A DNA stretch of 64,000 bases from Betaproteobacteria bacterium HGW-Betaproteobacteria-7 (lineage in GTDB: Bacteria > Pseudomonadota > Gammaproteobacteria > Burkholderiales > Rhodocyclaceae), in assembly GCA_002840765.1 (NCBI GenBank), contig PHCE01000001.1:124001-188000 (forward strand). Direction: 5' to 3'. The notes under the pieces were generated by a model. It saw nothing but the letters and a program-made list of their open reading frames with translations. It ran no database searches and was not told the DNA's origin. Position 1 is the stretch's first letter. Each line of letters opens with the position of its first letter. Positions 50,565 to 60,312 of this stretch are shown in pieces. A program made the position numbers and the translations under genes.

Positions 50565-52037
50565 TCACTCGAACCAGTGAGCCCGTGCCTTGAGAATGAG
50601 TTCTTTGGCACGCTCTTCGTCGATGCCAGTCAATTCCGTGAGTTCATCCACCGCCAGTTCGGCGAGGTCATCACGCGTCTTGACTTCGTGTTCGGCCAAC
50701 TTGGCGGCCAGTTCCTTGGTCATACCTTCGAGACCGATCAAATCCTCGGAGACGCTCTCCAGCTTCTCCTCGGTAGCGATGGCTTCGGTCAGCAGGACGT
50801 TGCGCGCCCGATTGCGCAGTTCGTTGACGATGCCTTCATCCAGGCCTTCAATCTCGAGCATTTCCGCCAGCGGCACGTAGGCCACTTCTTCCAGCGTCGA
50901 GAAGCCTTCTTCGATCAGCAAGTCGGCGAGTTCTTCGTCGATGTCCAGCTTTTCCATGAAGGTGACGCGGGTCACGGCATATTCGGCTTCCGAGCGCTTG
51001 GCCGACTCGTCCTGGGTCATCAGGTTGATGGTCCAGCCGGTCAGTTCCGACGCCAGACGAACGTTCTGACCGCTACGACCAATGGCGATGGCCAGGTTGT
51101 CCTCGTCGACGACGACATCCATGGTGTGCTTCTCTTCATCGACGACGATGGAAGAGACTTCGGCCGGCGACAGGGCGCCGATCACGAACTGGGCCGGGTC
51201 GGCCGACCACAGCACGATGTCGATGTTCTCGCCACCGATCTCGTTACGCACGGCGGTGACGCGTGAACCGCGCAGACCGACGCAGGTACCGATCGGATCG
51301 ACGCGCGGGTCGTTCGACTTGACGGCGATCTTGGCGCGCAGACCGGGGTCGCGGGCACAAGCCTTCAATTCCATCAGGCCGTCGGAAATTTCCGGCACTT
51401 CCATGTCGAACAGCTTGATGACGAATTCCGGCGCGGTACGCGACAGAATGATCTGCGGGCCACGAGCATTGCGGTCAATGCGCAGCAGATAGGCGCGGAT
51501 GCGGTCACCGATACGCAGGTTTTCCTTGGGAATCATCTGGTCGCGCGGCAGCACGGCTTCGATCTTGCCGGCTTCGACGATGGCGTTGCCACGTTCCATG
51601 CGCTTGATGGTGCCGGAAACGACATGCTCCTTGCGATCAAGGAAGTCAGCCAGGATCTGTTCCCGCTCGGCGTCACGGATCTTCTGCAGAATGACCTGCT
51701 TGGCAGCCTGCGCCCCGATGCGGCCGAAGTCGATTGGCTCCAGCGGCTCTTCCAGCGAATCACCGGACTCGATCTCGGGATCGTCTTTCTGCGCTTCGGA
51801 AAGCGGAATCTCGAGGAATTCGTTCACGTACTCGTTGTCCGGCACAACCTGCCAGCGACGGAAGGATTCGTAACTACCGGTATTGCGGTCGATGGAGACC
51901 CGCACGTCTGCCTCGTCGTGGATGCGCTTCTTGGTCGCAGACGCGAGCGCCAGCTCAAGGGCACCGAAAACGATTTCCTTGCCGACGTTCTTTTCGCGGG
52001 CCAGTGCATCGACCAGCAGCAAAATTTCACGGCTCAT
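50565..52037 (-). CDS. nusA: transcription termination/antitermination protein NusA
   Basis: NusA N-domain, S1, KH domains ([36 protein letters not shown]), C-terminal repeats. Confidence 0.97.
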   Translation of the reverse strand: MSREILLLVDALAREKNVGKEIVFGALELALASATKKRIHDEADVRVSIDRNTGSYESFRRWQVVPDNEYVNEFLEIPLSEAQKDDPEIESGDSLEEPLEPIDFGRIGAQAAKQVILQKIRDAEREQILADFLDRKEHVVSGTIKRMERGNAIVEAGKIEAVLPRDQMIPKENLRIGDRIRAYLLRIDRNARGPQIILSRTAPEFVIKLFDMEVPEISDGLMELKACARDPGLRAKIAVKSNDPRVDPIGTCVGLRGSRVTAVRNEIGGENIDIVLWSADPAQFVIGALSPAEVSSIVVDEEKHTMDVVVDEDNLAIAIGRSGQNVRLASELTGWTINLMTQDESAKRSEAEYAVTRVTFMEKLDIDEELADLLIEEGFSTLEEVAYVPLAEMLEIEGLDEGIVNELRNRARNVLLTEAIATEEKLESVSEDLIGLEGMTKELAAKLAEHEVKTRDDLAELAVDELTELTGIDEERAKELILKARAHWFE

Positions 52038-52058
52038 GGGCTAAAACCTCCTAGTCCT

Positions 52059-52505
52059 TCAGTCGAAACGAGGCACCAGACGTGCCTTCTCGATATTGGT
52101 GAATTCCAGTTCCACATCATCTTTTTCCAGGCGCAGGCCAACCTTGCCATCCTTGCAGCCAAGCAGTTCACCCTGGAAATTACGGCGACCACCATGCGGA
52201 ATACGAACTTTGATCTGGATATCCTGACCGGCGAAGCGCGTGAAATCCTCGGCCTTCTTGACGACCCGATCGAGCCCCGGCGAGGAGATTTCCAGGCGGT
52301 CAAAATCGACGTTATCGACTTCGAAAACACGCGTCAGCTGATTGGAAACGCGCGCACAGTCCTCGACATCGATGCCCGTTTCCTTGCCCGGCGCATCGAT
52401 GAAGACGCGAATGGTGCGGCCGCGCGGCGACATCTCGATGTCGACCAATTCATAACCCAGACCGCTCACGGTCGTTTCGATCAGCGTGTTTAAATCCATG
52501 ACCAC
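52059..52505 (-). CDS. rimP: ribosome maturation factor RimP
   Basis: LGYELVDIEMSPRGRTIRVFIDAPGKETGIDVEDCARVSNQL...LEISSPGLDR; start may be the second Met. Confidence 0.94.
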   Translation of the reverse strand: MVMDLNTLIETTVSGLGYELVDIEMSPRGRTIRVFIDAPGKETGIDVEDCARVSNQLTRVFEVDNVDFDRLEISSPGLDRVVKKAEDFTRFAGQDIQIKVRIPHGGRRNFQGELLGCKDGKVGLRLEKDDVELEFTNIEKARLVPRFD

Positions 52506-52629
52506 AAATAAAAAATGGGCGAAACGCCCATCTTGTTGAAAAAAGATGTTCCGCCAAAAATGGCGGGTGAAACAAACCCGTGAATTATAACGAGTTTACT
52601 CCCCCCGGTAAATGAATACGGCGGACTAT

Positions 52630-53628
52630 TTATGCGCTTTCGCGAGACCCTGGCCCGTTTTGCGGCGTTTTCTCCAATTCACGCATCAGGGCCCTGACCT
52701 CAGCCTCCGACAATTCGTGTACGCGGCCGCGCTTCAGTTGCGGCGGCAGGGTGAACGGGCCATAGCGCACGCGGATCAGGCGGCTGACCGTGCAGCCGAC
52801 CGCCTCGAACATCCGTCGCACCTCGCGATTGCGCCCTTCGAACAGGCTGACGCGATACCAGTGGTTGGCGCCTTCGCCGCCGCCATCGACCAGGCTGGAG
52901 AAATTCGCCAGTCCGTCCTCCAACTCGATGCCGTTAAGCAGCTTCTGCTGCGCGTCCAATGTCAGTTCGCCGAGCACGCGCACGGCGTATTCACGCACCA
53001 GTTCCGAGCTCGGATGCATCAGGCGGTTGGCGAGATCACCGGAGGTGGTGAACAGCAACAGGCCGGAGGTATTGAAGTCGAGCCGGCCGACGACGATCCA
53101 GCGACCGCCGCGCATGCGCGGCAAGGCTGTAAAGACCGACGGACGGCCATCAGGATCGTCGCGCGAGACGATCTCACCTTCCGGCTTGTGATACATCAGC
53201 ACGCGCGCCGGGCGCGAGCTGCCGGTGAAGCGGATGTTGATCAGACGACCGCCGATCTTGACCTTGTCGGTCGGCACCACGGACTGGCCGAGCGTGGCCA
53301 CCTGACCATTGACACTGATCTTGCCAGCCGCGATCCATTCCTCCATCTCCCGACGGGAACCGACCCCGGCCTGGGCCAGTATCTTCTGCAAGCGCTCCGG
53401 CTTGGCTTCGATCAGCGGCTTACCGTTGCGGCCGATGGTGCCGCGATTGGCCCGCCCGGTCGGTACCTTGACCTGGCGACGGCGCGTCGTCGGCGCGGCA
53501 GCAACTTCCTCGCCAGGCGCTTGCACCTCGGCCTCCGACGCCCGGCGCGGGGAGCCCCGGGGCGGACGGGAAGTGTCGGCGGCTTTGCTCGGCGCCGAAC
53601 GGAAAGGCGTGCGTTTATTGGTTTTCAT
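52630..53628 (-). CDS. rluB: 23S rRNA pseudouridine synthase RluB-like
   Basis: [64 protein letters not shown]. Confidence 0.9.
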   Translation of the reverse strand: MKTNKRTPFRSAPSKAADTSRPPRGSPRRASEAEVQAPGEEVAAAPTTRRRQVKVPTGRANRGTIGRNGKPLIEAKPERLQKILAQAGVGSRREMEEWIAAGKISVNGQVATLGQSVVPTDKVKIGGRLINIRFTGSSRPARVLMYHKPEGEIVSRDDPDGRPSVFTALPRMRGGRWIVVGRLDFNTSGLLLFTTSGDLANRLMHPSSELVREYAVRVLGELTLDAQQKLLNGIELEDGLANFSSLVDGGGEGANHWYRVSLFEGRNREVRRMFEAVGCTVSRLIRVRYGPFTLPPQLKRGRVHELSEAEVRALMRELEKTPQNGPGSRESA

Positions 53629-54160
53629 GATTCAACTCCAGTGTCTGACTGATCTGTTCGATCGGCGGCAATTCGCTGAGACTGCGCAAGCCCAGATCGT
53701 CGAGAAATTGTTTGGTGGTGGCCAGCAGCGCCGGCCGCCCAGGGGTGTCGCGATGACCGACGACGTCGATCCAGCCACGCTCTTCCAGCGTCCGGACGAC
53801 GTTGGCATTGACTACGACGCCGCGGATCTCCTCGATGTCACCGCGCGTCACCGGCTGGCGATAGGCGATGATGGCCAGGGTTTCGAGCATGGCCCGCGAG
53901 TATTTCGGCGGCTTTTCCGGATTCAGCCGCTCCAGATACGGCAGGTATTCGGCGCGCGTCCGGAAGCGCCAGCCGGAGGCCAGCTGGATCAGCTCAACCG
54001 GCCGCGCCGTCCAGTCCTCGCGCAATTCATCGAGCAGCTTGCGCAGGGTATCGGAAGACAGTTCCTCGTCGAACATCTTCTTCATGTCGTGCGTCGTCAG
54101 CGGCTCACGGGCAGCGAGCAGCGCGGCTTCAAGAATCTTCTTGACCTGGCTCGGTTCCAC
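53615..54160 (-). CDS. scpB: segregation and condensation protein B
   Basis: [28 protein letters not shown]...[24 protein letters not shown]. Confidence 0.94.
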   Translation of the reverse strand: MEPSQVKKILEAALLAAREPLTTHDMKKMFDEELSSDTLRKLLDELREDWTARPVELIQLASGWRFRTRAEYLPYLERLNPEKPPKYSRAMLETLAIIAYRQPVTRGDIEEIRGVVVNANVVRTLEERGWIDVVGHRDTPGRPALLATTKQFLDDLGLRSLSELPPIEQISQTLELNHENQ

Positions 54161-54968
54161 CGGAATGCACTCGGACGTAAATAGGTTGAAAGGCTTCGCT
54201 CTGGGTGATTTCGATCAGCTTCTCGCGGGCCAGTTCGAGCATCGCCAAAAAATGGACGACCAGGCCGGGAATCCCCATTTCGGCCGCGAACAGGGTTTCG
54301 AACTGGACGAAACCGCCGCGTTCCTGCAAGTGGCGCAGGATGATGCCCATGTGCTCGCGCACCGACAGCTCCTCGCGCCCGATCTTGTGATGCTGCTTCA
54401 GGTTCGCCTGGCGCAGCACGGCCATCCAGGCCGCCTTCAGGTCGTCCGGCGAGACTTCCGGGAGGCGTACGTAAAGCGACTTCTCGACCAGCGTTTCGAC
54501 CCAGAAGAACTCGCGTCCGGCCTGCGGCTGTTCGTTCAGCTTCTGACCGGCGATTTTCATCTGCTCGTATTCCATCAGCCGGCGCACCAGTTCGGCCCGC
54601 GGATCCTCCGCCTCGCCGTCAGCGCCGAGCTTGGGCCGCGGAAGCAGCATGCGCGACTTGATCTCGATCAGCATCGCCGCCATCACCAGATAGTCGGCCG
54701 CCAGTTCGAGATTGCTCGAACGCATGCTCTCGATGTAATCGAGGTATTGCCGGGTCAGCGGCGCCATCGGGATGTCGAGAATATCGACGTTGGCCTTGCG
54801 GATCAGGTAGAGCAGCAGGTCAAGCGGCCCCTCGAAGGCGTCGAGCATGATCGCCAGCGCATCGGGCGGGATGTACAGATCCTGCGGCATGTGTTCCAGC
54901 GGCTGCCCATAGATCAGGGCAACCGGCTCGAACAGGGTGGCCTGCGGCGCGTCGACGGCGGCGTTCAT
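54129..54968 (-). CDS. scpA: segregation and condensation protein A
   Basis: [39 protein letters not shown] 54968 chosen. Confidence 0.94.
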   Translation of the reverse strand: MNAAVDAPQATLFEPVALIYGQPLEHMPQDLYIPPDALAIMLDAFEGPLDLLLYLIRKANVDILDIPMAPLTRQYLDYIESMRSSNLELAADYLVMAAMLIEIKSRMLLPRPKLGADGEAEDPRAELVRRLMEYEQMKIAGQKLNEQPQAGREFFWVETLVEKSLYVRLPEVSPDDLKAAWMAVLRQANLKQHHKIGREELSVREHMGIILRHLQERGGFVQFETLFAAEMGIPGLVVHFLAMLELAREKLIEITQSEAFQPIYVRVHSGGTEPGQEDS

Positions 54969-55005
54969 GAGCGCCCGTCGCCGGGAATCCAGGCCGGATT
55001 CGCCA

Positions 55006-56208
55006 TCAGTGGTATTCCAGCCCCATCGCTTCGCGGACGTCGCGCATCGTTTCGCGCGCCAGCATGCGAGCCTTGTCGCAGCCGTCAGCAATGATGTTCT
55101 TGACCAGCACCGGGTCGTCGAGATAGACCTGCGCCCGTTCGCGCATCGGCACCTGCTCGCGCAGGATGCCGTCGATCACCGGCTGCTTGCACTCGATGCA
55201 GCCGATACCGGCGCTGCGGCAACCCTGTTGCACCCACTCCTTGCAGGCATCGTCGGAATAGACCTGGTGCAATTGCCAGACCGGACACTTGCTCGGCTCG
55301 CCCGGATCATTGCGGCGGACGCGAGCCGGGTCGGTCGGCATGCTCTTGACCTTCTTCGCCACTGAATCCTCGGATTCGCGCAGGGTGATGGTGTTGCCGT
55401 AGGACTTGGACATCTTCTGCCCGTCCAGGCCCGGCATCTTCGACTCAGGCGTCAGCAGGTAGCCCGGCTCAACCAGGATCATCTTGCCGGTGCCTTCGAG
55501 ATAACCGGCCAGGCGCTCGTGGTCGGCCGGCGCCAGTTGCGTCATCTCATGCAACAAGGCCTTGCCGCGCTCGAGCGCCTCCTTGTCACCGTTCTGCTGG
55601 AAGCGCGTGCGCAGATCCTTGAAGCTGCGGCGGCTCTTGCTGTTCAGACTGGCCAGCGCCGCCTCGACCTTGTCGGCGAAACCGGGTTCACGACCATACA
55701 TGTGGTTGAAGCGGCGAGCCAGCTCGCGGGTGAATTCGACGTGCGGAATCTGGTCCTCGCCGACCGGCACCTTGTCGGCGCGGTAGATCAGGATGTCGGC
55801 GCTCATCAGCAGCGGATAGCCGAGGAAGCCGTAGGTCGTCAGATCCTTGCCGGCCAGCTTCTCCTGCTGGTCCTTGTAGGTCGGCACGCGCTCGAGCCAG
55901 CCGAGCGGCGTCATCATCGACATCAGCAGGTGCAGTTCGGCATGCTCCGGCACGCGCGACTGGATGAACAGCGTCGCCTGCTTGGGATCGACGCCAGCCG
56001 CCAGCCAGTCGATGATCATGTCCCAGGAAGCCTTCTCGATGCCCTGCGGATCGTCGTAATGAGTGGTCAGGGCATGCCAGTCGGCGACGAAGAACAGACA
56101 GGGATAGTCATGCTGGAGTTTGACCCAGTTCTTCAGCACCCCGTGATAGTGGCCGAGATGGAGAGCGCCGGTCGGGCGCATGCCGGAAAGGACACGTTCT
56201 GCGTACAT
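55006..56208 (-). CDS. trpS: tryptophan--tRNA ligase
   Basis: RVLSGMRPTGALHLGHYHGVLKNW; DGQKMSKSYGNTI. Confidence 0.96.
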   Translation of the reverse strand: MYAERVLSGMRPTGALHLGHYHGVLKNWVKLQHDYPCLFFVADWHALTTHYDDPQGIEKASWDMIIDWLAAGVDPKQATLFIQSRVPEHAELHLLMSMMTPLGWLERVPTYKDQQEKLAGKDLTTYGFLGYPLLMSADILIYRADKVPVGEDQIPHVEFTRELARRFNHMYGREPGFADKVEAALASLNSKSRRSFKDLRTRFQQNGDKEALERGKALLHEMTQLAPADHERLAGYLEGTGKMILVEPGYLLTPESKMPGLDGQKMSKSYGNTITLRESEDSVAKKVKSMPTDPARVRRNDPGEPSKCPVWQLHQVYSDDACKEWVQQGCRSAGIGCIECKQPVIDGILREQVPMRERAQVYLDDPVLVKNIIADGCDKARMLARETMRDVREAMGLEYH

Positions 56209-56214
56209 GGTCGA

Positions 56215-56871
56215 TCAGTAAAGTCCGAAAAGGGATTCGATGGCGTGCGCCGAGAAGCTCACCAGTGGTGTCATGACTTCGCCGAGGATGCCGGTGAATA
56301 ACAGCAGCAGCAAGATGGGAAAGCCCCAGGGCTCGATACGGGCGAACTTCCAGGCAAGCCGGTGCGGCAGCAGGCTGACGGCAACGCGTCCGCCATCGAG
56401 CGGTGGCAGGGGCAACAGGTTGAGCACCATGAGCACACAATTGACGATGATGCCGGCTTCGGCCATACGCGCCAGCGGCAGGCTGAAAAAGGCAGGCAGC
56501 ACCCAGGAGAGCTTGAACATCAGGGCCCAGAAGAAGGCCATGAAAAGATTGGCCGCCGGGCCGGCCAAGGCCACCCACAACATGTCGCTCTTCGGATGAC
56601 GCAGGCGGCTGAAATCGACGGGTACCGGCTTGGCATAACCGAACAGGAAGGTACCGCCGGAGAACAGTAGAATGGCAGCCGGAATCAGGATAGTGCCGAC
56701 CGGGTCGATGTGACGGATCGGATTGAGGCTGATACGCCCCTGCTCCCAGGCCGTCGGATCACCGAAATGGCGGGCGGCGTAGCCATGCGCCGCCTCATGC
56801 AGCGTGATCGCAAAAATGACCGGCAGGGCGATGATGGCGATCGTCTGGATGATGGCGTTGATGTCGAGCAT
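56215..56871 (-). CDS. site-2 protease (M50) family membrane metalloprotease
   Basis: FAITLHEAAHGYAARHFGD (HExxH); NLLPLPPLDGGRV. Confidence 0.93.
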   Translation of the reverse strand: MLDINAIIQTIAIIALPVIFAITLHEAAHGYAARHFGDPTAWEQGRISLNPIRHIDPVGTILIPAAILLFSGGTFLFGYAKPVPVDFSRLRHPKSDMLWVALAGPAANLFMAFFWALMFKLSWVLPAFFSLPLARMAEAGIIVNCVLMVLNLLPLPPLDGGRVAVSLLPHRLAWKFARIEPWGFPILLLLLFTGILGEVMTPLVSFSAHAIESLFGLY

Positions 56872-56874
56872 GCC

Positions 56875-57501
56875 TCACTCCAGCCCAAAGGGAGCCAGCG
56901 CCCCACGACCGGCGCGCACCAGTTCCGGCGCCGAGCCGGTCAGGTCGATGACGGTGGTCGGTTCAGTGCCGCAGCCACCGGCATCGAGAATGAGCTCGAG
57001 GTGATCGTCAAGGCGGTCCTGGATTTCCCAGCCCTCGGTCAGCGGGTACTCGTCGCCCGGCAACTGCAGCGTCGTCGTCAGCAGCGGCTCGTTCAGTTCC
57101 GCCAGCAGCGCCAGTGCCACCGGATGATCCGGCACGCGCAGGCCGATGGTCTTGCGCTTCGGGTGCAGGACGCGGCGCGGCAATTCCTTGGTGCCTTCGA
57201 GGATGAAGGTATAGCTGCCCGGCGTCGTCGCCTTGAGCAGCCGGTACTGGGCGTTGTCGACGCGGGCGAAATGAGCGATCTCCGACAGGTCGCGGACCAT
57301 CAGCGTCAGGTGGTGGCGATCATCAATCTGGCGAATCTGGCGAATGCGATCCATGGCCTCCTTGTCGCCCAGGTGGCAACAGAGGGCATAGCAGGAGTCA
57401 GTCGGCAGGGCGACGACACCACCATCGCGAATGAACTCTGCCGCCTGGACAAGCAGGCGCGATTGGGGCGACTCGGGATGAATATTGACGACGCGTGCCA
57501 T
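56875..57501 (-). CDS. L-threonylcarbamoyladenylate synthase-type (Sua5/YciO) protein
   Basis: VALPTDSCYALCCHLGDKEAMDRIRQIRQIDDRHHLTLMVRDLSEI; ATG 57501 chosen. Confidence 0.9.
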   Translation of the reverse strand: MARVVNIHPESPQSRLLVQAAEFIRDGGVVALPTDSCYALCCHLGDKEAMDRIRQIRQIDDRHHLTLMVRDLSEIAHFARVDNAQYRLLKATTPGSYTFILEGTKELPRRVLHPKRKTIGLRVPDHPVALALLAELNEPLLTTTLQLPGDEYPLTEGWEIQDRLDDHLELILDAGGCGTEPTTVIDLTGSAPELVRAGRGALAPFGLE

Positions 57502-57509
57502 AACTTGAC

Positions 57510-58349
57510 TTAACGAATCAGACGCCAGACCGGTTTCAGGTCTTCCGGCAGTTGCGGCAATTTGCCGAGGTCGACATAACTTTCGTCCGGCCCGTGAAAA
57601 TCCGAACCACGCGAGGCGTGAAAGGCGTAGGTTCTGGCCAGGCGGGCGAAATGCAGGATGTGGTCGGGCGAATGGCTGCCGCAGGTAACTTCGATGCCCT
57701 GCCCGCCCAGATCCTTGAAATCGTCGAGGAACTTGCGCTGGTCGCCACCGGACATCTTGTAGCGACCGGGATGGGCAATCACGGCGACACCACCGGCACC
57801 GGTGATCCAGCCGACCGCCTGGGCCAACGTCGCCCAGCGGTGATCGACATAACCCGGCTTGCCCGGCGTCAGGTAATGCTGGAAGACGCCCGGCAGATCG
57901 CGGGCGATGCCGATCGACACCAGATAGCGGGCAAAATGGGCGCGCGAGATCAGGCTCGGGTTGGTGACGAAACACTGGGCGCCTTCATAGGCCCCGGGAA
58001 TGCCGATGGCGGCCAGCGCCTCACCCATCCTCTTGGCCCGCTCGACACGGCCGGAGCGCAGTTCGTCGAGGCCGCCGGTCAATGCCGGATCGGCAGCATC
58101 GAAACCGAGGCCGACGATATGGATCGGCACGCCTTTCCACTCAATGGAAATCTCGACGCCATTGATGAAATCCATGCCAGCCTCATCAGCCGTGCTACGG
58201 GCGATGGCGAGTCCGCCCAGATCGTCATGGTCGGTCAGCGCCCAGAGGTCGACTCCATTGGCCGCCGCCCGGCGCGCCACCACATCCGGCGGCAGCATGC
58301 CGTCGGAAACGGTGGAATGGCAGTGGAAATCGAAATTGGCTGGATTCAC
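57510..58349 (-). CDS. PHP domain phosphoesterase (RNase AM/YciV-like)
   Basis: NFDFHCHSTVSDGMLPPDVVARRAAANGVDLWALTDHDDLGGL; likely GTG start at 58349. Confidence 0.9.
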   Translation of the reverse strand: MNPANFDFHCHSTVSDGMLPPDVVARRAAANGVDLWALTDHDDLGGLAIARSTADEAGMDFINGVEISIEWKGVPIHIVGLGFDAADPALTGGLDELRSGRVERAKRMGEALAAIGIPGAYEGAQCFVTNPSLISRAHFARYLVSIGIARDLPGVFQHYLTPGKPGYVDHRWATLAQAVGWITGAGGVAVIAHPGRYKMSGGDQRKFLDDFKDLGGQGIEVTCGSHSPDHILHFARLARTYAFHASRGSDFHGPDESYVDLGKLPQLPEDLKPVWRLIR

Positions 58350-58460
58350 AAATAATCTATGCGGGGCAAACGAGGAGTTTATCACGAAGGAACCCGGCGA
58401 CCGGCGTCCCTTGTGCAGTGCAGCAGGTTGCCACCGCTGCGCCATCCCGCTATAGTGCCA

Positions 58461-58645
58461 GCCGTTCCGTGGGAGAGCGCAGATCAGTCTGCCGCCGAAG
58501 GCGCAATTTCACCCGAAAACGCTCAGGCAAAAGGACCGCGGAACACGGCGCAAGCCAAAAACTCTGGAGAGCGATGGCGGCTATTGCCGACATCCACCGA
58601 TGGGGCAAATCTCTCAGGTATCGAGGACAGAGGGGTGAAACGCAA
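58461..58645 (+). promoter_or_regulatory. tandem glycine riboswitch (two aptamers)
   Basis: Aptamer 1 CCGTGGGAGAGCGC...GCCGCCGAAGGCGCAA...GCTCAGGCAAAAGGACCGCGG; aptamer 2 TCTGGAGAGCGATGGCGG...CACCGATGGGGCAAA...TCTCAGGTATCGAGGACAGAGG; directly upstream of gcvT. Confidence 0.9.
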
Positions 58646-58672
58646 GATTCGTTCTTTCGTTTCACCCCTTTT
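58632..58672 (+). terminator. terminator-type expression platform of the glycine riboswitch
   Basis: GGGGTGAAACG (58632-58642) pairs with CGTTTCACCCC (58658-58668), followed by TTTT. Confidence 0.7.
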
Positions 58673-58716
58673 CCGTTTCCAGAAATGGCTTTATATAAAG
58701 CCTGTAAAGGATTGAT

Positions 58717-59808
58717 ATGCTGAAGAAAACAGTTCTCAACGATGCCCATCGCGCGCTCAATGCCCGGATGGTCGACTTCGGCGGCTGGGACATGCCGGTC
58801 AACTACGGCTCCCAGATCGAGGAACATCACGCCGTGCGCAACGACTGCGGCATGTTCGATGTTTCGCACATGTGCCCGGTCGATGTCGTCGGCGCCGATT
58901 GCCGTCCCTTCCTCTCCCGTCTGGTCGCCAACGATGTGGCCAAGCTGACGGTCTCCGGCAAGGCGCTGTATTCAGCCATGCTCAACGAGGCCGGCGGCGT
59001 CATCGACGACCTGATCATCTATTTCCTGACCGACACGCGCTTCCGCATTGTCATCAACGCCGGCACGGCCGACAAGGATCTGGCCTGGATGCAGGCCAAG
59101 GCCGCCGAGTGGCAGATGGACGTCACCATCACCCAGCGCCGCAACGGCGACAACGCCCTCGGCATCATCGCCGTGCAAGGCCCGAATGCCCGCGCCAAGG
59201 TATGGTCAGTGCTACCCCAGGCCAAGGCCGCCATCGCCGAGCTGAAGCCCTTCTTCGCCGCCGAAGTCGACCAGTACTTCATCGCCAGCACCGGCTATAC
59301 CGGGGAAGACGGCTACGAGATCATGCTGCCGGCCGGCGAGGCGGAAGCCATGTGGAATGCCCTGAACAATGCCGGCGTCGCCCCCTGCGGTCTGGGCGCC
59401 CGCGACACGCTGCGCCTGGAAGCCGGCATGAACCTCTACGGCCAGGACATGGACGAGAGCGTCTCGCCGCTCGACGCCGGCCTGGCGTGGACGGTGGCGC
59501 TCAAGGACGCGCGCGAGTTCGTTGGCAAGACCGCCCTGCTCGCCAATGGCCAGCAGAAACAGTTCCTCGGCCTGATCCTGCTCGACAAGGGTGTGTTGCG
59601 CGGCCACCAGAAGGTCGTCACCGCCCACGGCGAAGGCGAAATCACGTCCGGGTCCTTCTCGCCGACCCTGCAACAATCCATCGCCCTCGCCCGCCTGCCG
59701 CTCGGCGTTGCCATCGGCGACCAAGTCGAAGTCGATATTCGCGGCAAGCTGCTCAAGGCCAAGGTCACCAAACCCGTATTCGCCCGAAACGGCAAAGCTG
59801 TCATCTAA
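58717..59808 (+). CDS. gcvT: glycine cleavage system aminomethyltransferase (T protein)
   Basis: [46 protein letters not shown]. Confidence 0.97.
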   Translation: MLKKTVLNDAHRALNARMVDFGGWDMPVNYGSQIEEHHAVRNDCGMFDVSHMCPVDVVGADCRPFLSRLVANDVAKLTVSGKALYSAMLNEAGGVIDDLIIYFLTDTRFRIVINAGTADKDLAWMQAKAAEWQMDVTITQRRNGDNALGIIAVQGPNARAKVWSVLPQAKAAIAELKPFFAAEVDQYFIASTGYTGEDGYEIMLPAGEAEAMWNALNNAGVAPCGLGARDTLRLEAGMNLYGQDMDESVSPLDAGLAWTVALKDAREFVGKTALLANGQQKQFLGLILLDKGVLRGHQKVVTAHGEGEITSGSFSPTLQQSIALARLPLGVAIGDQVEVDIRGKLLKAKVTKPVFARNGKAVI

Positions 59809-59830
59809 CACCCCCATTCAGGAGAAAACC

Positions 59831-60217
59831 ATGTCCAACGTTCCCGCCAACCTCAAGTACACCGCCTCCCACGAATGGATGCTGCTCAACGCTGACGGCA
59901 CCGTCACCGTCGGCATCACCGACCACGCCCAGGAAGCCCTCGGTGACCTGGTCTTCGTCGAGCTGCCGGAAGTCGGTGCGCATTTTGATGCCGAGAAGGA
60001 AATCGCCGTCGTCGAATCGGTCAAGGCCGCTGCCGACGTCTATGCCCCGCTCGCTGGCACCGTCGCCGAAGTGAACCAGGCCGCCGCCGACGCGCCGGAA
60101 TCAGTCAACCAGGACGCCTACGCCGCCTGGCTGTTCAAGCTGACCCCGGATAACGTCGCCGACCTCGACACGATGCTCGACGCCGCCGCCTACCAGGCCG
60201 CCGCCGACGCCGCCTGA
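59831..60217 (+). CDS. gcvH: glycine cleavage system H protein
   Basis: [42 protein letters not shown]...[21 protein letters not shown] 59831. Confidence 0.97.
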   Translation: MSNVPANLKYTASHEWMLLNADGTVTVGITDHAQEALGDLVFVELPEVGAHFDAEKEIAVVESVKAAADVYAPLAGTVAEVNQAAADAPESVNQDAYAAWLFKLTPDNVADLDTMLDAAAYQAAADAA

Positions 60218-60312
60218 GTCCGGCCCCAGCTTTGCCGCCGCTGCTTGCCACGCGCCGGTTCGCTAACGAACCGGCGCGTGGCGCGTTGAAACGCTTTTCC
60301 CAGGATTCCACC

